5,181 nt of DNA, from NCBI GenBank assembly GCA_900555295.1, contig USKN01000134.1:1-5181 (forward strand), read 5' to 3'. The notes under the pieces are model-generated. The model did no database searches, was not told the DNA's origin, and saw only the letters and a program-made list of their open reading frames with translations. Below are positions 1-5,181 of this stretch, one piece after another. Every line of letters begins with the position of its first letter. Position 1 is the stretch's first letter. The DNA is from an uncultured Eubacteriales bacterium. GTDB lineage: Bacteria > Bacillota > Clostridia > UMGS1810. Position numbers and translations under genes: made by a program.

Positions 1-177
1 GTATTCAGAGACGGCAACGTTATTGATTTTCTGCATTTTGAGTTTTTCCCGTCATTCCCCGTTTTCAATGTTGCCGATTGCGCAATAGTTGTAGGCGCGG
101 GGCTTTTAATACTTTATTTCCTTATAGATTCGCTTAAGGAATCAAAGCGGAAAAGCGCGGAAAAAACCGATGAATAA
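1..177 (+). CDS. lspA: Signal peptidase II (prolipoprotein signal peptidase), C-terminal part, 5' end outside window
   Basis: Integral membrane aspartyl protease that cleaves the signal peptide from lipid-modified prolipoproteins at the membrane surface, after Lgt has acted. Only the last 58 codons are present and the frame is open to base 1. Both catalytic aspartates of the family can be seen: D9 in VIDFLHFEF and D26 in PVFNVAD. They are 17 residues apart, close to the spacing in characterised LspA enzymes. A hydrophobic stretch at about residues 27-45 (CAIVVGAGLLILYFLIDSL) is the last transmembrane helix. It is followed by a short charged cytoplasmic tail rich in Lys and Glu. The TAA stop lies inside the next gene, giving an 8-bp overlap with the pseudouridine synthase ATG. 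The pair is therefore probably cotranscribed and perhaps translationally coupled. An lspA–RluD-family order is common in Firmicutes (lspA–ylyB in Bacillus subtilis). Confidence 0.95.
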   Translation, partial: VFRDGNVIDFLHFEFFPSFPVFNVADCAIVVGAGLLILYFLIDSLKESKRKSAEKTDE

Positions 178-1084
178 AATAACCGAAACCGTAGGTGCGG
201 ATACAAAACCTATGCGAATTGACGTTTTTACCTCCGAAATTGCCGATATAACGCGCTCGCGCGCCGCAGCGCTTATAGCGGACGGCTGTGTGACGATAAA
301 TGGCAGAAAAGCCGCTAAAAGCGATAAGGTAAAGGCGGGAGACACCGTTACCGTAACAGTGCCCGAGCCCGCCGTGTACGATATAACGCCCGAAAATATA
401 CCGCTTGATATAGTTTATGAGGACAGCGACCTGCTTGTGGTAAATAAACCAAAGGGTATGGTGGTGCATCCCGCTGCCGGCAATTACAGCGGCACGCTTG
501 TAAACGCTCTTATGTATCACTGTAAGGATAATTTAAGCGGTATTAACGGTGTTATACGTCCCGGGATTGTACATAGAATAGATAAAGATACATCCGGTTT
601 GCTGCTTGTTGCAAAAACAAACGAAGCGCATTTGTCTTTGGCAGAGCAAATAAAGAATAAAACCGTTAAGCGTCAGTATATAGCCGTTACATCGGGCATT
701 GTAAAACCGGAAAAAGGAATTATAGACGCACCCGTGGGACGGCATCCCACATCACGGCTTAAAATGGCGGTTACGGCAAAAAACTCAAAAAATGCCGTTA
801 CACACTATGAAACAATTGAACAGTTTAATAATGCAACTCTTATAAAATGTCGCCTTGAAACGGGAAGAACACACCAAATACGTGTTCATATGCAGTACAT
901 AGGCTATCCCCTTTTGGGTGACCCGCTGTACAATTCAAAAAACCCGTATAACCTTAAAGGTCAGGCATTACACGCCGAATTAATCGGATTTATACATCCG
1001 GCAACAAAAGAATATATGGAATTTTCATCTCCGCCGCCCGCATATTTTAGTAAATTAATAAGTAAATTACGAAATAATAATTAA
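170..1084 (+). CDS. rluD: RluA/RluD-family RNA pseudouridine synthase
   Basis: Cytoplasmic enzyme that isomerises uridine to pseudouridine in RNA. RluD of E. coli modifies helix 69 of 23S rRNA, but Firmicutes carry several paralogues, so the exact target here is inferred only. The 304-residue length is normal for the family. An S4 RNA-binding domain covers about residues 15-62 (RSRAAALIADGCVTING). The catalytic domain follows: NKPKGMVVHP at 92-101, the signature HRIDKDTSGLLLVAK at 135-149 with the predicted catalytic aspartate D138, LETGRTHQIRVHM at 229-241, and GDPLYN at 250-255. The ATG at 170 is preferred because it gives the usual short lead-in before the S4 domain and overlaps the lspA stop. 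Its Shine-Dalgarno is weak (GCGGA), which fits coupling to lspA. An in-frame ATG at 212 is the alternative start. No clear terminator hairpin follows the stop. The first third is visibly richer in G+C than the last third and than nfnAB. The rluD symbol reflects subfamily resemblance and context, not proof of target. Confidence 0.92.
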   Translation: MNKITETVGADTKPMRIDVFTSEIADITRSRAAALIADGCVTINGRKAAKSDKVKAGDTVTVTVPEPAVYDITPENIPLDIVYEDSDLLVVNKPKGMVVHPAAGNYSGTLVNALMYHCKDNLSGINGVIRPGIVHRIDKDTSGLLLVAKTNEAHLSLAEQIKNKTVKRQYIAVTSGIVKPEKGIIDAPVGRHPTSRLKMAVTAKNSKNAVTHYETIEQFNNATLIKCRLETGRTHQIRVHMQYIGYPLLGDPLYNSKNPYNLKGQALHAELIGFIHPATKEYMEFSSPPPAYFSKLISKLRNNN

Positions 1085-1118
1085 CAAAAAATTACAACGG
1101 TATATATTACGTCAAAAC

Positions 1119-1147
1119 TTGACAAAACATATTTTTTGAAGTAAAAT
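1119..1147 (+). promoter_or_regulatory. Predicted sigma-A promoter for nfnAB
   Basis: A perfect TTGACA -35 box (1119-1124) is separated by exactly 17 bases from TAAAAT (1142-1147), which matches the -10 consensus at five of six positions. The spacer and flanks are A/T rich. Transcription would start near 1154, about 80 bases before the chosen nfnA start codon. The promoter lies in the gap after rluD and points at nfnA. The -35 box forms the right half of a small palindrome, GTCAA-aac-TTGAC (1111-1123). Confidence 0.75.
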
Positions 1148-1153
1148 ATAGTT

Positions 1154-1211
1154 GGTAAAGAAAGAGCTTTTACACACGTTTGTGCAAGAATGTATAAAAC
1201 TTTTTCTTACC
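1154..1211 (+). promoter_or_regulatory. Foldable 5' leader of the nfnAB transcript
   Basis: The predicted start of the transcript can pair with a segment further down the leader. GGTAA at 1154-1158 and GAAAGAG at 1160-1166 pair with CTTTTTCTTACC at 1200-1211, giving 12 pairs with one bulged A (1159) and one G-U pair. Inside it, CACA (1173-1176) and TGTG (1181-1184) can form a 4-bp hairpin with a 4-base loop. The ribosome binding site at 1222-1231 lies just beyond and stays unpaired, so a role in protecting the 5' end looks more likely than one in hiding the ribosome site. Many of the pairs are A-U, so chance is possible. It matches no riboswitch class I recognise. Confidence 0.35.
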
Positions 1212-1221
1212 TATCCGAAAG

Positions 1222-1231
1222 AAAGGGTGAT
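1222..1231 (+). promoter_or_regulatory. Ribosome binding site that decides the nfnA TTG start
   Basis: AAAGGGTGAT contains GGTGAT, a perfect complement to the AUCACC near the 3' end of 16S rRNA. It ends four bases before the TTG at 1236, which puts the GG pair at a normal distance from the start codon. No comparable site precedes the in-frame TTG at 1152. Confidence 0.75.
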
Positions 1232-1235
1232 AAAC

Positions 1236-2078
1236 TTGTATAAAATTGTAAAAAAAGAAGTTCTTAATCCAACAGTTGTTAAAATGGATATTTATGCTCC
1301 CCTAATGGCAAGAAAAGCACAGCCGGGACAATTTATAATTTTACGTGTTGATGATGACGGCGAAAGAATACCCCTTACCGTTGCCGATTATGACGCAAAT
1401 GCGGGAACAGTTACAATTATTTTTCAAATTGTAGGTGCAACAACAAAAGAACTTTCATACAAAAACGAAGGTGATTTTATATGTGATTTTGTGGGACCGC
1501 TCGGAACGGCAACTCATACGGACGGTCTTAAAAAAGTTGCAATTGTAGGCGGCGGCGTTGGCTGTGCAATTGCCTATCCAATTGCAAAAAAATTACACAA
1601 TCTCGGCTGCACTGTTCATTCAGTTATAGGTTTCAGAAGCAAAGACCTTGTTATACTTGAAAACGATTTTAAAAATGTAAGCGATGAACTTGTGGTAATG
1701 ACCGATGACGGCAGCCACGGAAACAAAGGACTTGTTACGGATGCACTTAAAAATCTTATAGACGGCGGAAACAACTATGACGAAGTAATAGTAATAGGAC
1801 CGCTTATTATGATGAAATTTGTATGTAAATTAACAAAAGAATACAATATAAAAACCACTGTAAGTATGAACCCTATTATGATTGACGGTACGGGTATGTG
1901 CGGCGGATGCAGGCTTACGGTTGACGGAAAAACCAAATTTGCCTGTGTGGACGGCCCCGATTTTGACGGTCACAAAGTAGACTTTGATGAAGCAATGGCA
2001 CGTTCAGCTATGTACCGTGATTTTGAAAAACACGAATATGATAAAGCGTGCAATTTATTTAACAAGGAGGTTGAATAA
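1236..2078 (+). CDS. nfnA: NADH-dependent reduced ferredoxin:NADP+ oxidoreductase, subunit A (NfnA; FAD/NAD-binding, 2Fe-2S)
   Basis: Small subunit of the cytoplasmic electron-bifurcating complex NfnAB. The complex reversibly couples NADPH oxidation to reduction of NAD+ and ferredoxin. Starting from TTG at 1236, the product is 280 residues, the normal length, and opens with the family-typical MYKIVKKEVL. A longer in-frame reading from a TTG at 1152 would add 28 residues (HTFVQECIKLF and so on) unlike the family, and would begin before the predicted transcription start. Visible motifs are PGQF (30-33) and RIPLTVADYD (44-53) of the FAD-binding barrel, then GGGVGCA (105-111) of the NAD-binding Rossmann fold. 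Next comes TDDGSHGNKG (156-165), then GPLIMMK (188-194). The C-terminal cluster motif DGTGMCGGC...C has C222, C225 and C237. D217 is the likely fourth ligand, because NfnA homologues are known to use one Asp with three Cys for the [2Fe-2S] centre. The same fold occurs in dihydroorotate dehydrogenase subunit PyrK and sulfide dehydrogenase; the nfnB neighbour argues for Nfn. It is probably cotranscribed with nfnB, two bases downstream. Confidence 0.93.
   Translation: MYKIVKKEVLNPTVVKMDIYAPLMARKAQPGQFIILRVDDDGERIPLTVADYDANAGTVTIIFQIVGATTKELSYKNEGDFICDFVGPLGTATHTDGLKKVAIVGGGVGCAIAYPIAKKLHNLGCTVHSVIGFRSKDLVILENDFKNVSDELVVMTDDGSHGNKGLVTDALKNLIDGGNNYDEVIVIGPLIMMKFVCKLTKEYNIKTTVSMNPIMIDGTGMCGGCRLTVDGKTKFACVDGPDFDGHKVDFDEAMARSAMYRDFEKHEYDKACNLFNKEVE
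2064..2070 (+). promoter_or_regulatory. Strong ribosome binding site for nfnB inside the end of nfnA
   Basis: AAGGAGG lies ten bases before the nfnB ATG and overlaps the last codons of nfnA. This supports the ATG at 2081 over the in-frame ATG at 2090, and fits coupled expression of the two subunits. Confidence 0.85.
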
Positions 2079-2080
2079 TT

Positions 2081-3475
2081 ATGCCTAATATGTCACCTAA
2101 AAAAAATGAAATGCCATCACAAGAGCCGAATGTACGTAACAAAAATTTTCTTGAAGTAGCACTCGGATACAGCGAAGAGCAAGCAATAGACGAGGCGCAA
2201 AGATGCCTTAACTGCAAACATAAACCCTGTGTAAGCGGATGTCCCGTTCACATTAACATACCCGAATTTATTGCACACACCGCCAAAGGTGAATTTGATA
2301 AAGCGTTTGATGTAATATCACTTTCAAGTTCTTTGCCGGCAGTATGCGGACGTGTATGTCCCCAGGAAACACAGTGTGAACAAAAATGCGTAAGAGGTAT
2401 AAAAGGCGAACCGGTAGGCATTGGCAGATTGGAACGTTTTATTGCCGATTACCACAACAAAAACTTTAAAGGTGAAATAACCAAACCTACACCAAACGGT
2501 CATAAAATTGCCGTTGTAGGCAGTGGCCCGTCGGGACTGTCCTGCGCGGGAGAACTTGCCAAACTCGGTTATGAGGTTACTGTGTTTGAAGCACTTCACG
2601 TAGCCGGAGGCGTACTTATGTACGGCATACCCGAATTTAGACTTCCTAAAGCTATTGTACAAAAAGAAATAGATACGTTAAAACAAATGGGCGTTAAAAT
2701 AGAAACAAATATGGTTGTAGGTAAAATTATATCCGTAAATGAACTTTTGGAAGACGGATTTGAGTATGTGTTTATAGGTTCAGGTGCAGGATTGCCGCGT
2801 TTTATGAATATAGAGGGCGAAAACTTAAAAGGCGTATACTCCGCAAATGAATTTTTAACACGTATCAACCTTATGAAAGCTTACAAAGAAGGCTCGTCCA
2901 CCCCTATTCAGCACGCACATAAAGTAGCCGTTGTCGGCGGCGGTAACGTTGCTATGGATGCCGCAAGAAGTGCAAAACGTTTGGGAGCCGAAACGGTTTA
3001 TATTGTTTACCGCCGCGGCGAAGAAGAACTTCCGGCACGTCGTGAGGAAGTGGAACACGCCAAAGAAGAGGGAATTATATTTAAACTGCTCAACAATCCT
3101 GTAGAAATAACAGGCGATGAAAACGGTTTTGTAAACGGTATGAAATGTATTGAAATGGAACTCGGCGAACCTGATGAATCGGGCAGACGCAGACCGCAAG
3201 AAAAACAAGGCAGTGAATTTATGCTTGATGTTGACTGTGTTATAATGTCAATAGGAACAAGCCCAAATCCGCTTATTAAATCAACGACCGACGGTCTTGA
3301 AACACAAAAATGGGGCGGAATAATTGCCGATGAAAACACAGGCAAAACCACAAAAGATAACGTTTTTGCAGGTGGAGACGCTGTAACGGGCGCCGCAACC
3401 GTTATACTTGCAATGGGAGCCGGTAAATCGGCGGCAAAAGCCATAGATGAAGAAATAAAATCAAAAAACAAATAA
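2081..3475 (+). CDS. nfnB: NADH-dependent reduced ferredoxin:NADP+ oxidoreductase, subunit B (NfnB; GltD-like flavin/4Fe-4S protein)
   Basis: Large subunit of NfnAB, expected to hold the bifurcating FAD, the NADP(H) site and two [4Fe-4S] clusters, and to exchange electrons with ferredoxin. The 464-residue length is typical, and the start MPNMSPKK is characteristic of the family. The N-terminal cluster domain has C42, C45, C50, C54 (CLNCKHKPCVSGCP) and C89, C93, C99, C103 (CGRVCPQETQCEQKC). E118 in IGRLERF is the best candidate for a non-cysteine ligand, by analogy with dihydropyrimidine dehydrogenase. An FAD Rossmann motif, VVGSGPSGLSCAGELAKLGY, spans 145-164. The NADPH motif VVGGGNVAMDAARSAKRLG spans 284-302, followed by R311 and R312, typical phosphate-binding residues. 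The C-terminal FAD motif FAGGDAVTGAATVILAMGAG spans 429-448. The protein resembles the glutamate synthase small subunit GltD and is often annotated that way. No glutamate synthase large subunit is present in this window, and nfnA directly precedes it, so Nfn is the better call. SudA-type sulfide dehydrogenase is the main alternative name. Confidence 0.93.
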   Translation: MPNMSPKKNEMPSQEPNVRNKNFLEVALGYSEEQAIDEAQRCLNCKHKPCVSGCPVHINIPEFIAHTAKGEFDKAFDVISLSSSLPAVCGRVCPQETQCEQKCVRGIKGEPVGIGRLERFIADYHNKNFKGEITKPTPNGHKIAVVGSGPSGLSCAGELAKLGYEVTVFEALHVAGGVLMYGIPEFRLPKAIVQKEIDTLKQMGVKIETNMVVGKIISVNELLEDGFEYVFIGSGAGLPRFMNIEGENLKGVYSANEFLTRINLMKAYKEGSSTPIQHAHKVAVVGGGNVAMDAARSAKRLGAETVYIVYRRGEEELPARREEVEHAKEEGIIFKLLNNPVEITGDENGFVNGMKCIEMELGEPDESGRRRPQEKQGSEFMLDVDCVIMSIGTSPNPLIKSTTDGLETQKWGGIIADENTGKTTKDNVFAGGDAVTGAATVILAMGAGKSAAKAIDEEIKSKNK

Positions 3476-3486
3476 TAGAGTAATTT

Positions 3487-3548
3487 AAAATCTGCAGCAA
3501 ATTCAAATTTATTAAAATGCATTTAAATTTGCTGCAGATTTTTTATTT
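3487..3548 (+). terminator. Intrinsic terminator of nfnAB, possibly weakly bidirectional
   Basis: A perfect 17-bp stem pairs 3487-3503 with 3526-3542 around the core ATCTGCAGC/GCTGCAGAT. After one C-A mismatch, a further 4-bp AAAT/ATTT helix (3505-3508 with 3521-3524) leaves a 12-base loop. The + strand stem runs into a T-rich tail (TTTTTT at 3539-3544, then ATTTAT). It starts 12 bases after the nfnB stop. Read from the - strand the tail is only TTTT, so it would be a weaker stop for lepA transcripts. Confidence 0.85.
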
Positions 3549-3560
3549 ATATTTTCAAGC

Positions 3561-3627
3561 TGTCGGGAATACAAAACATATAAAGCAACCCCTACCCGAC
3601 ATATATACAACGCGGGTGGGGCTTGTT
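3561..3627. repeat. Structured intergenic element with two competing stem-loops
   Basis: TGTCGGG (3561-3567) is perfectly complementary to CCCGACA (3595-3601). Alternatively, 3584-3598 can pair with 3613-3627 over 15 positions around ACCCG/CGGGT and CCC/GGG, with one C-C mismatch and two G-U pairs. The two structures share CCCG at 3595-3598, so they exclude each other. The element is far richer in G/C than its surroundings. No run of T follows directly on the + strand. On the - strand the second hairpin is followed by a T-rich stretch (TATATGTTTTG), so it could act as the lepA terminator, although the wobble pairs become mismatches in that direction. Function and repeat status are unknown. 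Confidence 0.5.
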
Positions 3628-3698
3628 AAAATAATTTTTGTTTTAAAATAATTAAATATTTGAAAGCAAGTTTTATTTCCGTACACCAAAATGTATAA

Positions 3699-5181
3699 TT
3701 ATTCGTCAAGTTTAAGAACAGACATAAATGCTTCTTGCGGTACTTCAACACTTCCAACCTGACGCATACGTTTTTTACCTTCTTTTTGTTTTTCAAGAAG
3801 TTTCTTTTTACGGGTTATATCACCGCCGTAACATTTTGCAAGCACATCTTTTCTCATTGCTTTAACCGTTTCACGTGCAATTATTTTATTACCTATAGCA
3901 GCCTGAATGGGTATTTCAAAAAGCTGACGCGGAATAACCTCTTTAAGTTTTTCGGCAATACGTCTTCCGCGCGCATATGCTTTGCTTTCGTGAACAATAA
4001 ACGAAAGTGCGTCTACCATTTCGCCGTTTAACATCATATCAAGTTTTACAAGCTCCGATTTGCGGTAACCGCTCAATTCATAGTCAAAGGACGCATAGCC
4101 TTTTGTGCGTGATTTTAATGCGTCAAAAAAATCGTATATAATTTCATTAAGCGGTAATTCATAATGCATAACGACACGCGTTTTATCAAGATACTGCATA
4201 TCTTTAAATGTACCTCGTCTTTCCTGGCACAGCTCCATTATATTACCAACAAATTCACTCGGCAGCATAATATCCGCTTTAACAATAGGCTCTTCCATAA
4301 AATCAATCTCGGAACCGTTAGGTAAATTTGTAGGGTTATCTATATCCACCACTTCACCGTTTGTTTTGTGAACTTTGTAAATAACGCTGGGAGCTGTTGT
4401 AATTATATCAAGATTAAATTCTCTTTCAATTCGCTCCTGAATTATTTCCATATGCAAAAGCCCCAAAAAGCCGCATCTAAACCCAAATCCGAGCGCAATG
4501 GATGTTTCCGCCTCAAATGTAAGCGCCGCATCGTTTAACTGCAGCTTTTCAAGTGCGTCACGCAAATCTCCGTATTTTGCACCGTCGGCAGGATATATAC
4601 CGCAAAAAACCATAGGATTTACCTTTTTGTATCCTGGCATTGCCTCCTTTGCGGGATTGTCGGCAAGTGTTACGGTATCGCCCACACGTGCGTCCGAAAC
4701 CGTTTTAATAGACGCGGCTATATACCCTACTTCACCGGCTTTAAGCGTTTTTGATGGTATACTTCCAAGCGGCGAAAGATAGCCTATCTCAACAGCCTCA
4801 AATTCCTTTTCGCTCGACATAAAACGAATTTTATCTCCCGTTTTAATTGTACCGTCCACTATTCTTACATACACAATTGCACCTTTGTACGCATCATAAT
4901 ACGAATCGAATATAAGTGCTTTTAGCGGTGCGTTTTCATCTCCGTTAGGCGGCGGAACAAGCTTTACAATACTTTCAAGCACATCCTCAATTCCTATTCC
5001 TTGTTTTGCCGAAATAAGGGGTGCGCTTTCGGCGTCAATACCTATTACATTTTCAATTTCTTCTTTAACCTCGTCGGGACGTGCGCTCGGGAGGTCAATT
5101 TTATTAATTACGGGAACAAGTTCCAAATCGTGATCAAGCGCAAGATATGTATTTGCAAGCGTTTGCGCCTCAATACCCTGA
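3699..5181 (-). CDS. lepA: Elongation factor 4 (LepA), ribosome-associated GTPase, N-terminus outside window
   Basis: Translational GTPase reported to act on the ribosome in back-translocation or in initiation and 30S biogenesis; its exact cellular role is still debated. The window holds 493 residues. The frame stays open to the last complete codon at the right edge (QGIEAQTLANTYLALDHD), so the apparent TTG start at 5126 is internal. About 105 residues are missing, judged from the E. coli protein (599 aa). They carry the P-loop, switch I and the DTPGH motif. Visible, numbered from the first codon in the window: the G4 motif NKID (26-29), the G5 motif SAK (57-59), the beta-barrel domain II (about 85-175), and LGFGFRCGFLGLLHMEI of domain III (230-246). 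The LepA-specific C-terminal domain includes GNKIIARETVKAMRKDVLAK (430-449) and the Lys-rich KKKLLEKQKEGKKRM. The C-terminus is complete. The gene converges on nfnB with 223 bp between the stops. Its promoter is outside the window. Confidence 0.97.
   Translation of the reverse strand, partial: QGIEAQTLANTYLALDHDLELVPVINKIDLPSARPDEVKEEIENVIGIDAESAPLISAKQGIGIEDVLESIVKLVPPPNGDENAPLKALIFDSYYDAYKGAIVYVRIVDGTIKTGDKIRFMSSEKEFEAVEIGYLSPLGSIPSKTLKAGEVGYIAASIKTVSDARVGDTVTLADNPAKEAMPGYKKVNPMVFCGIYPADGAKYGDLRDALEKLQLNDAALTFEAETSIALGFGFRCGFLGLLHMEIIQERIEREFNLDIITTAPSVIYKVHKTNGEVVDIDNPTNLPNGSEIDFMEEPIVKADIMLPSEFVGNIMELCQERRGTFKDMQYLDKTRVVMHYELPLNEIIYDFFDALKSRTKGYASFDYELSGYRKSELVKLDMMLNGEMVDALSFIVHESKAYARGRRIAEKLKEVIPRQLFEIPIQAAIGNKIIARETVKAMRKDVLAKCYGGDITRKKKLLEKQKEGKKRMRQVGSVEVPQEAFMSVLKLDE

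Noticed and set aside
142..745. Open frames on the - strand opposite the pseudouridine synthase gene
   Set aside because: They are shadows of a clearly recognised + strand gene; their translations are rich in His, Tyr and Arg with no domain, and no ribosome sites were seen.
1070..1087. Possible Rex-type site, from TTAACAA just after the rluD-family gene
   Set aside because: Only one half-site matches; the other half lacks TTGTTAA at the required spacing, and the match overlaps the stop codon of the upstream gene.
2324..3522. Several - strand open frames of 90-171 codons opposite nfnB, one extending into the terminator
   Set aside because: They lie wholly or almost wholly opposite nfnB, whose iron-sulfur and Rossmann motifs are intact. 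Their translations are low-complexity antisense products without domains.
3517..3651. A 44-codon + strand open frame (MHLNLLQIF...) between nfnB and lepA
   Set aside because: It starts in the loop of the nfnB terminator, has no ribosome binding site, runs through two palindromes, and its protein resembles no family I recognise.
3628..3653. Direct repeat of AAAATAATT (3628-3636 and 3645-3653)
   Set aside because: Low-complexity A/T sequence where short repeats are expected by chance; there are no other signs of an insertion or attachment site.
3735..4782. + strand open frames opposite lepA
   Set aside because: lepA is conserved along its full length on the other strand; the + strand products are Phe/Thr- or Ser-rich with no recognisable features.
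5124..5126. Start of lepA at the TTG at 5126
   Set aside because: The frame continues upstream to the window edge with clear LepA residues (GIEAQTLANTYLALDHD), so the TTG is an internal Leu codon and the gene is cut by the window.

Overview
The window looks like ordinary chromosomal backbone from an anaerobic, low-to-moderate G+C Firmicute, most likely a gut-type member of the class Clostridia. This is an inference from three things: the lspA–rluD-family pair typical of Firmicutes, an electron-bifurcating Nfn-type oxidoreductase found in strict anaerobes, and A/T-rich coding sequence with AGGAGG-type ribosome binding sites. No species can be named from this sequence alone.

Layout, left to right. 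The + strand opens with the last 58 codons of lspA (signal peptidase II), which overlaps by 8 bp the start of an RluA/RluD-family pseudouridine synthase gene. After a 67-bp A/T-rich gap lies a near-consensus sigma-A promoter (TTGACA-17-TAAAAT). It is followed by a leader of about 80 nt that can fold, then nfnA (start corrected to a TTG at 1236) and nfnB two bases downstream. This operon ends at a strong intrinsic terminator at 3487-3548. A second, G/C-rich stem-loop with competing pairings follows at 3561-3627. The rest of the window is lepA (elongation factor 4) on the - strand, converging on nfnB. Its 5' end runs off the right edge, and its reading frame stays open to the last complete codon of the window.

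Function. nfnA and nfnB encode the two subunits of NADH-dependent reduced ferredoxin:NADP+ oxidoreductase, a flavin/iron-sulfur complex that links the NADH, NADPH and ferredoxin pools. The other genes are housekeeping: lipoprotein signal-peptide removal, 23S rRNA or other RNA pseudouridylation, and a ribosome-associated GTPase.

I found no phage, insertion sequence, CRISPR array, tRNA, rRNA or defence system, and no convincing novel protein system. The parts worth a second look are non-coding: the nfnA leader with a stem at its predicted 5' end, a small palindrome overlapping the nfnA -35 box, and the structured convergent intergenic region at 3476-3698, which might be a dispersed repeat.
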